Assembly (NCBI RefSeq): GCF_016793225.1
Contig: NZ_JAEUMN010000176.1
Location: 1 to 37,046, forward strand
DNA from: Phenylobacterium sp.
GTDB taxonomy: Bacteria > Pseudomonadota > Alphaproteobacteria > Caulobacterales > Caulobacteraceae
Length of the DNA: 37,046 nt
Direction of reading: 5' to 3'
A program made the translations under genes and the position numbers. Of the stretch, positions 21,569-30,267 are shown piece after piece; the first letter of the stretch is position 1; the number at the start of each line of letters is the position of its first letter. The notes under the pieces are model-generated. The model was not told where the DNA came from, did not search any database, and saw only the letters and a program-made list of their open reading frames with translations.

Positions 21569-22434
21569 AGCCCGCGAACTACCGGGGCGAGCGCATCGAC
21601 ATCGGCGGTCGCTGCCTGCGGGTGGTGCGCGCCGGGCCGGCGACGGGCGAAGCGCCGCTGATCGTCTGCGAGCACGGCGCTTTCGGGTGCGCCACCGACT
21701 GGGCCGTGGTCCAGGACAAGCTTGCGCAGAAGGGCCTGCGCAGCCTCGCCTACGACCGCGCGGGGCTTGGGCATTCCGATCCGGGGCCCGAGCCGCGCGA
21801 CGGACGCGCCATCAACGACGACCTCGAAGCGCTCCTCGACCGCCTCGGCGAGCACGGTCCGGTGCTGCTCGCGGGCCATTCGATGGGCGGGCTCATGGTG
21901 CGGCTCTTCGCGCTCGAGCGCGAGCGGCGGCCGATCCGCGGGCTGGTGCTGGTGGATGCGGTGACGCCCGCCATCCTCGACGTGCCGGGCGGCGCGGAGG
22001 CGGTCCGCTCGTTCGGGGGGCTGCTGGAGGTCGTCAGCCGAGGCGCCCGGTTCGGCCTGATGGTCCCGGTGTCGCTGGTGAGCTCGAACCTGATCGGCCT
22101 GCCCTCCCTCGCCGCGGCCGAGAAGCGGCGCATCCACGGCTCGGCGCCGCACGCGCGCGGCGCCTCCGCGGAGGTGACGCAGTGGCCGGCCACGTCGAAA
22201 CTGGCGGGCGCGCTGGACCTGCCCGCCGAACTGCCCGTCGCCGTCGTCACCGCCGGCGCCAAGACGATCCGCGCGCCGATCCGCGCCGCTCAGGAGGCGC
22301 CGGCGAAGCAGTCGCGCTTCGGCTACCTGGAGCATGTCGCGCCGGCCACCCACGCGAACCTCCTGGGCCCGCGGCACGCGGACGCCGTCGTCCGGGGCGT
22401 GGACCACGTGCTGAAGGCCGCCACGCTGCGCTAG
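21565..22434 (+). CDS. Alpha/beta hydrolase coupled to the M23 peptidase
   Basis: 289 residues starting at TTG 21565, whose last two bases belong to the M23 stop (TTGA overlap). The fold is shown by CEHGAFGCATDW (oxyanion region, about 35-46), AYDRAGLGHSD, the nucleophile elbow GHSMGG with S106, and a late histidine in ATHANLLGP. The catalytic acid is uncertain: the usual strand-7 position reads VVTAGAKTIR without Asp, so D in VLVDAVTP after strand 6 may serve. There is no signal peptide, so it is probably cytoplasmic. The substrate is unknown. The overlap implies coupled translation with a cell-wall enzyme, though a functional link is only suggested. Confidence 0.85.
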   Translation: MKPANYRGERIDIGGRCLRVVRAGPATGEAPLIVCEHGAFGCATDWAVVQDKLAQKGLRSLAYDRAGLGHSDPGPEPRDGRAINDDLEALLDRLGEHGPVLLAGHSMGGLMVRLFALERERRPIRGLVLVDAVTPAILDVPGGAEAVRSFGGLLEVVSRGARFGLMVPVSLVSSNLIGLPSLAAAEKRRIHGSAPHARGASAEVTQWPATSKLAGALDLPAELPVAVVTAGAKTIRAPIRAAQEAPAKQSRFGYLEHVAPATHANLLGPRHADAVVRGVDHVLKAATLR

Positions 22435-22521
22435 CGTGCGGTCACGCGTCCACGGTCGTCACTCCTTCTCAGGCGCCGCCGTTCCACGCTAGATCAGCGC
22501 GACAGTTCGGGGAGATCGACA

Positions 22522-24186
22522 ATGGCGGAGACGACTGCGGACCAGGAGCCCGAGGTGCTGCCGGCGACATCGCTCCGGACCGTGGTCGCCGCGAGTTCGG
22601 CCGGCACCACGTTCGAGTGGTACGATTTCTTCGTTTTCGGCAGCCTGACCGGGGTCATTTCCAAGACGTTCTTCACGGGCTTGCCCGAGACGGCGGGGCT
22701 GGCGGCGGCGCTGGCGCTGTTCGGGGCCGGGTTCCTGTTCCGGCCGCTGGGCGCCTTGGTCTTCGGCCGGATCGGCGACCGCGCGGGGCGCAAGGGCGCG
22801 TTCCTGGCCACCGTGCTCCTGATGGGCGGCGCGACCGTCGCGATCGGGCTCCTGCCCAGCTACACCCAGGCCGGGATCATCGGCCCGATCCTGCTGATCC
22901 TGATGCGGATCCTGCAGGGTTTCGCCCTGGGCGGAGAGTATGGCGGGGCCGCGATCTACGTGGCCGAACACGCCCCCGCCAACGGGCGGGGTGGGGCCAC
23001 GTCGTGGATCCAGACCTCGGCGGCGTTCGGCCTGTTCTCGGCGCTGCTGGTGATCCTCGCGACCCGCCTCGCCGTGGGCCCGGAGGCGTTCGACGCCTGG
23101 GGCTGGCGCATCCCGTTCCTGGTCTCGGGCATCCTGCTGGCCATCTCGATCTGGATGCGCCTGAAGCTCACGGAGAGCCCGGAGTTCGCGAAGCTCAAGG
23201 CCGAAGGGGGCGAGACCAAGGCGCCGTTCGCCGAGGCCTTCGGCCGCTGGCCGAACCTCAGGCTGGTGCTCATCGCCCTGGTGGCGATCATGTTCGCCCA
23301 GGGGGCCGTCTGGTACACGGCGTTCTTCTACTCGCAGACCTTCATGGAGCGCTTCCTGAAGGCGCCGCCCGAGACCATCAACCTGCTGATGATGGCGGCC
23401 ACGGCGGCTTCGGCGCCGCTCTACGTCTTCTTCGGCTGGCTCTCCGACCGCGCCGGCCGCAAGCCCGTGATGCTGTTCGGCATGGTGCTGATGCTGGCGG
23501 CCTACTTCCCCGGCTTCCACCTCCTCAGCCAGACGCTCAATCCCGCGCTCACCGAGGCCCAGGCGCGAACCCCGGTGGTCGTGATCGCCGATCCCGCGGA
23601 CTGCACGCTGCAGTTCGATCCGGTGGGCAAGGCGACGTTCCTGTCCTCGTGCGACATCGCCAAGTCGACCCTGGCGAACGCGGGCGTCTCCTACACGAAC
23701 GAAGCCGGCGTGCCCGGGCGGGCGGCGATGGTGCGCATCGGCTATCAGACCATCCCCTCGACCAGCGCCGAGGGGCTCTCGCCGGACGTGGCCAAGGCGG
23801 TGAAGGCCTCGGTCGAAAGCCGGATCAAGACGACGCTGGCCCAGGCCGGCTATCCCGCCAAGGCCGATCCCGAGCGGATGAACCTGATCGGCGCGTTCGG
23901 CGTGCTGCTGATCTTCGTGGTCGCCGCCACGGCCCTCTACGGCCCGATCGCGGCGTGCCTGGTGGAGCTGTTCCCGACCCGCGTGCGCTACACCGCCCTG
24001 TCGCTGCCCTACCACATCGGCACCGGCTGGGTCGGCGGGTTCGTGCCCTTCACCGCGTTCGCCATCGTGACCGCGACAGGCCATCTCTATTCCGGCCTCT
24101 GGTACCCCTTCGCCTTCACCGCGGTTTCGGTGATCGTCTGCCTGCTGCTGCTGCCGGAAACCAACGGCAAGCCGCTCAACACCTGA
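22522..24186 (+). CDS. MFS transporter of the metabolite:H+ symporter type with a periplasmic insert
   Basis: 554 residues; a typical MHS carrier has about 430-450. The N-terminal half shows AGTTFEWYDFFVFG (TM1), the loop 2-3 signature GRIGDRAGRK, and ALGGEYGGAAIYVAEHAP, as in ProP/ShiA-like symporters of small osmolytes or organic acids. A second GWLSDRAGRKP lies between TM8 and TM9. Between TM9 and TM10 there is an extra region of about 110 residues (340-452), which by topology lies in the periplasm and holds two cysteines (C361 and C377) that could pair. The substrate is unknown. A GGGGAG ribosome site supports the ATG. It is followed closely by a small secreted protein gene. Confidence 0.9.
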   Translation: MAETTADQEPEVLPATSLRTVVAASSAGTTFEWYDFFVFGSLTGVISKTFFTGLPETAGLAAALALFGAGFLFRPLGALVFGRIGDRAGRKGAFLATVLLMGGATVAIGLLPSYTQAGIIGPILLILMRILQGFALGGEYGGAAIYVAEHAPANGRGGATSWIQTSAAFGLFSALLVILATRLAVGPEAFDAWGWRIPFLVSGILLAISIWMRLKLTESPEFAKLKAEGGETKAPFAEAFGRWPNLRLVLIALVAIMFAQGAVWYTAFFYSQTFMERFLKAPPETINLLMMAATAASAPLYVFFGWLSDRAGRKPVMLFGMVLMLAAYFPGFHLLSQTLNPALTEAQARTPVVVIADPADCTLQFDPVGKATFLSSCDIAKSTLANAGVSYTNEAGVPGRAAMVRIGYQTIPSTSAEGLSPDVAKAVKASVESRIKTTLAQAGYPAKADPERMNLIGAFGVLLIFVVAATALYGPIAACLVELFPTRVRYTALSLPYHIGTGWVGGFVPFTAFAIVTATGHLYSGLWYPFAFTAVSVIVCLLLLPETNGKPLNT

Positions 24187-24206
24187 CGCCGGACCCGGAG
24201 CCCGCC

Positions 24207-24599
24207 ATGCGCCGTCTCGTCCCGATCGCGCTGGGCTGCGCCTTGTGCCTGCCCCCGCCCGCCGTCGCCCAGCCCGCGGATCCCGCGCGGGACGACCTGC
24301 GCTGCATGGTGATCATGACCATGTTCGCCGCCCGCACCGAGGATCCCGCCCTGCGCCAGGGCGCCGTCACCGGCTTCGGCTACTACATGGGCCGCCTCAA
24401 AGGCCGGGACCCCTCGATCGAGGTGAAGCCCCGGCTGATCGACGAGGCGCGCGGCATGATGGCCGACGCGGAGCGCGTCAAGGCGGAGGCTGCCCGCTGC
24501 GGCGGCGACATGCAGGTGTGGGGCCGCGAGACGAAGGAGATCGGCGACGCGCTGCAGGCCGAGGGCCGCCGCGGACCCGGCGCGCCCCAGCCGCGCTAG
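24207..24599 (+). CDS. Small secreted protein, unrecognised
   Basis: 130 residues. A signal peptide (MRRLVPIALGCALCLPPPAVAQ) is followed by a helical mature protein with two cysteines (RDDLRCMV and AARCGGDM), which may form one disulfide. The ATG at 24207 has GGAG upstream. The mature part is rich in charged residues (LIDEARGMMADAERVKAEA). It lies 20 bases after the transporter on the same strand and may be co-transcribed. I do not recognise the family; similar short periplasmic proteins are common in Caulobacterales. Confidence 0.8.
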   Translation: MRRLVPIALGCALCLPPPAVAQPADPARDDLRCMVIMTMFAARTEDPALRQGAVTGFGYYMGRLKGRDPSIEVKPRLIDEARGMMADAERVKAEAARCGGDMQVWGRETKEIGDALQAEGRRGPGAPQPR

Positions 24600-24641
24600 G
24601 GTTCAACTCCATTCGATATCAGCAATTTCGACGGCGTCCGG

Positions 24642-24759
24642 CCGTCCCGGCGAATGCCGGGACCCAGATCCACGTGCGAGATCGTGGTTGGAGGGGCTCC
24701 GGGCCTACGAAAGCCGCACCTGAGCCCTTCCATCTGGATCCCGGCTTTCGCCGGGACGA
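24642..24759. repeat. Paired inverted REP-like element
   Basis: Two hairpins in opposite orientation bound about 118 bases. The left one is GTCCCGGC-GAAT-GCCGGGAC (24644-24663) and the right one is TCCCGGC-TTTC-GCCGGGA (24739-24756). The flanks also match in inverted orientation (CCCAGATCC on the left, GGATCC/TCTGGATCC on the right). The arrangement resembles paired REP elements (BIME-like). No transposase lies in the window. It sits between the convergent secreted-protein and dipeptidase genes. Confidence 0.8.
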
Positions 24760-24792
24760 CCGGGTGTTGAGACCGGATCCAGGACAGCCGCC

Positions 24793-26082
24793 TCAGGAGC
24801 CGGACAGGGTGGCGTAGCTGGGCTGGGTCGTGGCCTGCAGGCGCTTCGCCGCGGCCTCGGCCTCGCGCATGACCCGCAGGACATTGCCGCCGGCAAGGCC
24901 CGCGAGGTCGGCGTCGCTCCACCCGCGGCGGGCCAGTTCGGCCAGCAGGTCGGGGAACTTGTCCACGCCGTCCAGGCCGTCAGGCGTGTCGCCGATGCCG
25001 TCGAAGTCCGAGCCGATGCCGATGCAGCCCATGCCGCAGACCTTCGCCAGGTACTCGACGTGGTCCGCGACCATCGCCAGCGTGACCGGCGGCTTCGGGT
25101 TGGCCTTGTCCCATTCGGCGAGCGCGGCCTTCGCCCGCTCTGGCTGGCCGATGTAGAGGCCGCCGAACGGCGGCGCGTTGTAGCGGGCCTGCTCGGCCGA
25201 CCGCGCCGCGGCCCATTCCATGCGGGCGCGGCTCACGTAGTTCGGCAGGAAGTTCACCATCACCACGCCGCGGTTGGCCTTCACCAGCGCCAGAACCTCG
25301 TCCGAGACGTTGCGGGCGTGGTCGGCGACGCCGTCGGCGCCCGAGTGGGAGAAGATCACCGGCGCCTGCGCCACGCGCAGGGCGTCCTTCATGGTGTCCT
25401 CCGACACGTGGCTGAGGTCGACCAGCATGCCCAGGCGGTTCATCTCGCGCACGACCTCCTCGCCGAAGGGCGTCAGGCCTCCATGCTGGGGGTTGGCCGT
25501 GGCCGAGTCGGCCCAGCGCGTGTTCAGCGAATGGGTCAGCGTCATGTAGCGCGCGCCCGCGGCGTAGAGCTGCCGCAGGACAGGCAGGCTGTCGCCGATC
25601 TGGTGGCCCCCCTCGACGCCCACGAGGGAGGCGACCTTGCCGCCCCTGTGGATGCGCACGACGTCGTCCGCGGTGTAGGCCATCTCGAAGGTCGCCGGGT
25701 AGCGCTGCGGCAGCGACTTGACGATGTCGATCTGCTCCAGGGTCATCTGCACGGCCAGCGGGCCCTCGAAGCTGGAGGGGATGAAGACGCTCCAGAACTG
25801 GCCGCCGACCCGGCCGGCCTTCAGGCGCGGGATGTCCGTCATCATGCCCGGGCCGCCGGCCTCCACGAGGTGGCGGGTGTCCGTCGCCAGGTCGATCTTC
25901 TCGGGATGCACCCCCACGCGCTGGCGGATCGCCCAGGGGACGTCGTTGTGGCCGTCGATGAGGGGCGTCGCCTTCAGGACCTTCTCGACCCGCGCCGCGA
26001 TCCGGGCGTCGGCCGGCTGGGCCTGCGTCGTCGACGCAGCGGCGAGCGCCGCCACCGCCCCGGCTGCCACGAATACCCGCAT
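24793..26082 (-). CDS. Membrane dipeptidase (peptidase M19, renal dipeptidase family)
   Basis: 429 residues from ATG 26082, which has GGAGG 6 bases upstream; an in-frame extension to 26184 is implausible. A signal peptide ([22 protein letters not shown]) directs export. The binuclear zinc site is seen as H45 and D47 in [10 protein letters not shown], bridging E157 in [11 protein letters not shown]225 in [10 protein letters not shown] and H246 in VIFSHSGAD. The late D is in [14 protein letters not shown]. The family hydrolyses dipeptides, including those with a C-terminal D-residue. In Caulobacterales such exported M19 enzymes probably serve peptide nutrition. It is a single gene, ending at the REP-like pair and separated from the siroheme gene by about 110 bases. 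Confidence 0.95.
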   Translation of the reverse strand: MRVFVAAGAVAALAAASTTQAQPADARIAARVEKVLKATPLIDGHNDVPWAIRQRVGVHPEKIDLATDTRHLVEAGGPGMMTDIPRLKAGRVGGQFWSVFIPSSFEGPLAVQMTLEQIDIVKSLPQRYPATFEMAYTADDVVRIHRGGKVASLVGVEGGHQIGDSLPVLRQLYAAGARYMTLTHSLNTRWADSATANPQHGGLTPFGEEVVREMNRLGMLVDLSHVSEDTMKDALRVAQAPVIFSHSGADGVADHARNVSDEVLALVKANRGVVMVNFLPNYVSRARMEWAAARSAEQARYNAPPFGGLYIGQPERAKAALAEWDKANPKPPVTLAMVADHVEYLAKVCGMGCIGIGSDFDGIGDTPDGLDGVDKFPDLLAELARRGWSDADLAGLAGGNVLRVMREAEAAAKRLQATTQPSYATLSGS

Positions 26083-26191
26083 GACGATCCTCCCCGTCGA
26101 AGTCCCCGCCCTTCGAACCACAAAAGGCGCGGAAAACACAGACATCCCATGCGGGGCCGCGGCTCGCCCGCCGCGGTTGCGCACAGTCCGT

Positions 26192-27076
26192 TCATCCGGC
26201 GATGGGGAGCACGTCCGTGGCGACGCCCGAGGCGTCGAGGGCGGCGCGTTCCGTGCGCCAGGCCGGCGTGGTGACCAGTCGCGCGACCGTGAGCCCTTCT
26301 GCGGCGAGATCGGCCAGGTCCGCGACGGAGCGGTCGTGGACGCGCTCGGCGTCGCGGCGGGCCAGCGCCAGCACGTCGGCGTGGGCGTCCGGGTCGCACA
26401 CCAGGACGTCCGCGGCCGCCAGGGCCCGGGCGGCGCGCAGGGTCAGGAGGTCGGCCGGGCCGCGGGCGTCGATGTAGCGGACGACGCCGCGCAGCTGCGG
26501 TCCCTCGAACAGCGCGGCGCGCAGGCGCTCGCGGGCGCCCTGCATGTCGCCGGCCATGGCCGACTCGGCGGCCGGGCCGGTCAGGGCGGCGCGCAGGAAG
26601 CGGCGGCGCGCATGCGCCTCGGGCAGCACGGCGCGGATCTCCTCGGCCATGGTGCGGAAGAGGGCGGCGATCCGGCCCGCGCCTTCCGGCACGCGGGCCT
26701 CGATGTCGTGGCGCAGCATGGTCGCCAGCATGGGCGACGCGCCGCCCGTGCCGATGGCGGCCACGACCTCGCCCCGGTCGATCACCGCCGGGGTCGTGAA
26801 GTCGCAGAGCGCGGGGCGATCGACGACATTGACCGGCACGCCCGCCCGCCGCGCCGCCTCGGCCGCGTCGCGCGCCCAGGCGTCGTCCTCGCCCGCGATG
26901 AAGGCGAGCGTCATCCCGGCATAGGACCCCGGGTCCAGAGCCTCGGCGGTCGAGAGCCGCACGACCGTGGCCGGAGATCCCTCGAACAGCCGGGCCTTGG
27001 CCTCGGCCGCCTCGCCCTCGCCCGCGATCGCCAGCGTGCGGCCGGCGAGCGGGAAGAAGGCGGGGAAGGCGTCCAT
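26192..27076 (-). CDS. Siroheme synthase-like protein: precorrin-2 dehydrogenase/ferrochelatase with eroded methyltransferase tail
   Basis: 294 residues. The N-terminal about 200 residues match the CysG N-terminal module (Met8-like), which oxidises precorrin-2 with NAD+ and inserts iron to give siroheme. Features are the nucleotide-binding loop [35 protein letters not shown] with D86 at the catalytic Asp position, and [15 protein letters not shown]. The position of CysG S128 is T110 here. The last about 90 residues begin like a SUMT domain ([23 protein letters not shown]) but stop far short of its about 240 residues and lack its SAM-binding core. The protein cannot therefore methylate on its own. 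It starts immediately after the cytochrome c stop (TAG/ATG adjacent), so the two are co-transcribed. Confidence 0.88.
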   Translation of the reverse strand: MDAFPAFFPLAGRTLAIAGEGEAAEAKARLFEGSPATVVRLSTAEALDPGSYAGMTLAFIAGEDDAWARDAAEAARRAGVPVNVVDRPALCDFTTPAVIDRGEVVAAIGTGGASPMLATMLRHDIEARVPEGAGRIAALFRTMAEEIRAVLPEAHARRRFLRAALTGPAAESAMAGDMQGARERLRAALFEGPQLRGVVRYIDARGPADLLTLRAARALAAADVLVCDPDAHADVLALARRDAERVHDRSVADLADLAAEGLTVARLVTTPAWRTERAALDASGVATDVLPIAG

Positions 27077-27418
27077 CTATTTCAGGGTCTTGAGGTAGGC
27101 GACGATCGCCGCGCGGTTCTCGTCGGAGGGCACCGCGATCAGCATCTTGGTGCCCGGCGCGAACTGCGACGGGGCCTTGAGGTAGGCGTCGAGATTGGCC
27201 TCGGTCCAGGTCCCGCCCTTGTTCTTCAGGCCGGGCGAATAGGCGAAGCCGGGCTTGGACGCGATCGGGGCGCCGGCCACGCCGTTCAGCGCGGGGCCCA
27301 TGACCGATCCGCCGTGGCACATCTTGCACTGGAGATTGAACAGCTGGGCTCCGTCGGCCGCCAGCGCGGGCGCGGCGGAGAGCGAGACGAGAGCGGCGAG
27401 GGCGGCGACGCGGGGCAT
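27077..27418 (-). CDS. Exported class I cytochrome c
   Basis: 113 residues from ATG 27418, supported by AGGAG 5 bases upstream (the ORF also opens five codons earlier). A signal peptide (MPRVAALAALVSLSAAPALA) is followed by one heme-binding CKMCH motif (C31, C34 and H35) and a probable axial methionine M92 in PGTKMLIAV. The GPALNGVAG loop and final YLKTLK helix are typical of small c2/c-550-like cytochromes. It should carry electrons in the periplasm. It is divergent from the molybdenum hydroxylase genes across 128 bases, and such exported hydroxylases often pass electrons to a c-type cytochrome. It shares a transcript with the siroheme-type gene. Confidence 0.93.
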   Translation of the reverse strand: MPRVAALAALVSLSAAPALAADGAQLFNLQCKMCHGGSVMGPALNGVAGAPIASKPGFAYSPGLKNKGGTWTEANLDAYLKAPSQFAPGTKMLIAVPSDENRAAIVAYLKTLK

Positions 27419-27546
27419 TCGGGCTCCTGGCACTTCGTAGTTTGGGTACGCAATACCTTCCGTCGCCGTCCCGGACCAAGGTTCGATTTACGGCGCGGTC
27501 TGAACAACGTTAGGATCGGCCGCAAATCAGCGAGATCGGGGATCCC

Positions 27547-28017
27547 ATGCCGACGACAGTCGATGTGAACGGGCGGGCCATGAACGTCAACTCGCCGCCG
27601 GACACGCCGCTGTTGTGGGTCCTGCGAGATGAACTGGGGCTGACCGGCACGAAATACGGGTGCGGCGTGGCCCAGTGCGGCGCCTGCACGGTGCTGGCCG
27701 ACGGTCAGCCTATCCGGGCCTGCCAGGTTCCCGTCTCGGCTGTCGGCGCGGCGAAGATCACCACGATCGAGGGCCTCGGCGGGACGCATCCGCTGCAGGC
27801 GGCCTGGGTCAGGCTGGACGTGCCCCAGTGCGGCTACTGCCAGTCGGGCCAGATCATGAGCGCCGCGGCCCTGCTCGCGGCCAACCCCCGTCCCGACGAC
27901 GCCGCGATCTCCGCGGCGATGGACGGCAACATCTGCCGGTGCGGCGCGTATCAGCGAATTCGCGCGGCGATCAAGGATGCGGCAGCGGCGCCTACGCCCG
28001 CGGCGCCGGGCGCGTGA
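27547..28017 (+). CDS. [2Fe-2S] subunit of a xanthine dehydrogenase-family molybdenum hydroxylase (IorA type)
   Basis: 156 residues with two [2Fe-2S] sites. The plant-ferredoxin-like one has C39, C44, C47 and C59 ([14 protein letters not shown] and IRACQ). The second has C95, C98, C130 and C132 ([10 protein letters not shown] and NICRCGAY). This is the small subunit that passes electrons from the molybdenum centre outward. The organisation, with a large molybdopterin subunit straight after it and no FAD subunit, matches the isoquinoline 1-oxidoreductase type and related aldehyde oxidases. The partner gene follows after 8 bases. The Tat signal on the large subunit suggests the pair is exported together. 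Confidence 0.95.
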   Translation: MPTTVDVNGRAMNVNSPPDTPLLWVLRDELGLTGTKYGCGVAQCGACTVLADGQPIRACQVPVSAVGAAKITTIEGLGGTHPLQAAWVRLDVPQCGYCQSGQIMSAAALLAANPRPDDAAISAAMDGNICRCGAYQRIRAAIKDAAAAPTPAAPGA

Positions 28018-28025
28018 GGTCGGTC

Positions 28026-30224
28026 ATGAACAAGCCCGTTGCGAACCTCTCCGCCGCGCCGACCCGCCGCCAGGCGCTCGTGGTCGGCGCCACCCTGGCC
28101 GGCTCGTCCCTGCTGGTCGGCTGCTCGCTCCCGGACGTGCTGTCCTACGGCAGCCGCGTCGAGCCGGGCGCGTTCGGTCCGTTCCTGAAGTTCGATCCCG
28201 ACGGGACGGTCACCGTCCTCTCGAAGCACATCGAGTTCGGGCAGGGAAACCACGCCGGCCTCGCCGCCATCGCGGCCGAGGAACTCGACGCCGACTGGAC
28301 GAAGGTGAAGGTCGAGCAGGCCCCCGCCAACGCCAAGCTCTACGGCAACGCCATGATGGGCGGAACGCAGGGCACGGGCGGCTCGTCGGCGATCTCGGAC
28401 TCGTGGATGAAGATGCGCAAGGCCGGCGCCGCCGCGCGGGCCATGTTCGTCCAGGCCGCGGCCGCCAAGTGGAGCGTGCCGGCGGCGGAGATCACCGTCG
28501 AGAACGGCCTTGTCCGCCACGCGGGATCGGGCCGCTCGCTGGGGTTCGGCGAACTGGTGGCCGACGCCGCCAAGGTCACGCCGCCCGAGGCGCCGACGCT
28601 CAAGAACCCCTCGGCCTTCACCCTGGTGGGCACGGACCGCGTGCGGCGCAAGGACTCGGCCGCGAAGTCAAACGGCACGGCCCGCTTCACCCAGGACGTC
28701 CGCCTGCCCGATATGCTGACGGCAATGGTGGCCCACCCGCCGCGCTTCGGCGCCAAGGTGGCGAGCTTCGACGCGGCCGCGGCCCGCAAGGTTCCCGGCG
28801 TCGTCGACGTCTTCCAGATCCCCAGCGGGGTGGCGGTGGTCGCCAGCTCCACCTGGGCGGCGAAGACCGGCCGCGACGCCCTCAAGGTCACCTGGGACGA
28901 GTCGAAGGCCGAGACGCGAAGCTCGGCGACCCTCGCCCAGCAGTTCCGCGACTACGCCGCCGGCAAGGCCGCCGCGCCGGCCAAGACCGAGTGGAAGGCG
29001 TTCGACGCCAAGGGCGACGCGGCGCAGGCCGCCGGCGGAACCGCCGCCGTCGACGTGACCTACGATTTTCCCTACCTCGCCCACGCCACCATGGAGCCGA
29101 TGAACTGCGTGGCCATGGTGGGCAAGGGCCCGCCCCGGCTGGTCTACGGCGCCCAGGGCCAGACCCTCGACCAGATCAACGTGGCGCGCGCGGCCACGGC
29201 CCTGCCGGGATCGGTGGAGATCGAGACCCTGTTCGCAGGCGGTTCGTTCGGCCGCCGCAGCAACTTCCAGTCCGACTTCGTGGTCGAGTGCGTGCAGATC
29301 GCCAAGAAGGTGGGCAAGGGACGGCCGGTGAAGCTGGTCTGGACCCGCGAGGACGACATGCGCGCCGGTTACTACCGGCCGCTCGTGCATCACGCAGTGC
29401 GCGTGACCGTGGACAAGGACGGCTTCCCGGCCACGTGGCGGCACCGGATCGTCACCCAGTCGATCATGAAGGGCGCCCCGCCCGGCGCGCCCACCGCCGA
29501 GATCGATTTCACCGCCGTGGAGGGCTCGATGGGCTCGCCCTACCTCAAGGCGACGCCGGTGGTGGACGGTCAGCTCCTGACCCCGGACGCGGGCGTGCCG
29601 GTGCTGTGGTGGCGTTCGGTGGGCGCGACCCACACGGCCTATGTGATGGAGCACACGATCGACCAGCTGGCGCGCAAGGCCGGCAAGGACCCGGTGGCCT
29701 ACCGGCGGGCGCTCTACCAGAAGGCGGGGGCCAAGCGGCACCTGGCGGTCCTGGACCTGGCGGCCGAGAAGGCCGGCTGGACCGCGCCGCCGCCCGCGGG
29801 CTGGACCCGCGGCGTCGCCGTCCACGAGAGCTTCGGCTCGGTGGTCGCCCAGGTGGCCGAGGTCAGGCTCGAGAACGGCGCACCCAAGGTGGGACGTGTG
29901 GTCACCGCCATCGACTGCGGCATCGCCATCAGCCCGAACCAGATCGCGGCCCAGATGGAGGGCGGGACCTGCTACGGCCTTTCGGCCGCGCTCTTCGGGG
30001 CCGTGACCCTCACCGACGGGGTGGTCGACCAGGTCAACTTCGACAGCTACCGCGTGCTGCGCAACTCGGAGGCCCCGACGGTGGAGACCTACATCGTCCC
30101 CTCGGCGGCCCCGCCGAGCGGCGTGGGCGAGCCGGGCACGCCCGTGATCGGGCCCGCGGTCGCCAACGCGCTCCTGGCCATCAGCGGCCAGCCCGTGCTG
30201 AGCCAGCCGTTCGTGAAGGCCTGA
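28026..30224 (+). CDS. Molybdopterin-binding large subunit, isoquinoline 1-oxidoreductase/aldehyde oxidase type (IorB-like)
   Basis: 732 residues. The N terminus holds a twin-arginine motif (PTRRQALVV) and, within the same signal, a lipobox-like LLVGC with C33. It may therefore be exported folded by Tat and lipid-anchored. Molybdopterin-binding segments follow: HIEFGQGNHAGL, GGTQGTGGSSA, FAGGSFGRRSN, VPVLWWRSVGATHTAYVMEH and AIDCGIAISPNQIAAQMEGG. The active-site glutamate is in GVGEPGTPVIGPAVANAL near the end. The substrate could be a nitrogen heterocycle or an aldehyde. No maturation chaperone (XdhC type) is seen in the window. The divergent cytochrome c is a plausible electron acceptor. Confidence 0.94.
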   Translation: MNKPVANLSAAPTRRQALVVGATLAGSSLLVGCSLPDVLSYGSRVEPGAFGPFLKFDPDGTVTVLSKHIEFGQGNHAGLAAIAAEELDADWTKVKVEQAPANAKLYGNAMMGGTQGTGGSSAISDSWMKMRKAGAAARAMFVQAAAAKWSVPAAEITVENGLVRHAGSGRSLGFGELVADAAKVTPPEAPTLKNPSAFTLVGTDRVRRKDSAAKSNGTARFTQDVRLPDMLTAMVAHPPRFGAKVASFDAAAARKVPGVVDVFQIPSGVAVVASSTWAAKTGRDALKVTWDESKAETRSSATLAQQFRDYAAGKAAAPAKTEWKAFDAKGDAAQAAGGTAAVDVTYDFPYLAHATMEPMNCVAMVGKGPPRLVYGAQGQTLDQINVARAATALPGSVEIETLFAGGSFGRRSNFQSDFVVECVQIAKKVGKGRPVKLVWTREDDMRAGYYRPLVHHAVRVTVDKDGFPATWRHRIVTQSIMKGAPPGAPTAEIDFTAVEGSMGSPYLKATPVVDGQLLTPDAGVPVLWWRSVGATHTAYVMEHTIDQLARKAGKDPVAYRRALYQKAGAKRHLAVLDLAAEKAGWTAPPPAGWTRGVAVHESFGSVVAQVAEVRLENGAPKVGRVVTAIDCGIAISPNQIAAQMEGGTCYGLSAALFGAVTLTDGVVDQVNFDSYRVLRNSEAPTVETYIVPSAAPPSGVGEPGTPVIGPAVANALLAISGQPVLSQPFVKA

Positions 30225-30230
30225 CGCCGC

Positions 30231-30249
30231 CCTCCCCTTGCGGGGGAGG
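30231..30249. terminator. Hairpin after the molybdenum hydroxylase gene
   Basis: CCTCCCC (30231-30237) pairs with GGGGAGG (30243-30249) around TTGCG. There is no T-run behind it. The right arm resembles a ribosome site for the next gene, so folding could also reduce translation of the acyltransferase. It is a short stem and only a weak terminator candidate. Confidence 0.4.
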
Positions 30250-30267
30250 ACGGTGTACGGCGGAGCC

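Noticed and set aside
22431-22492. CTAGCGTG/CACGCTAG arms around the gap before the transporter
   Set aside because: The 8-base arms are about 45 bases apart, with no further pairing; this could occur by chance and has no clear role.
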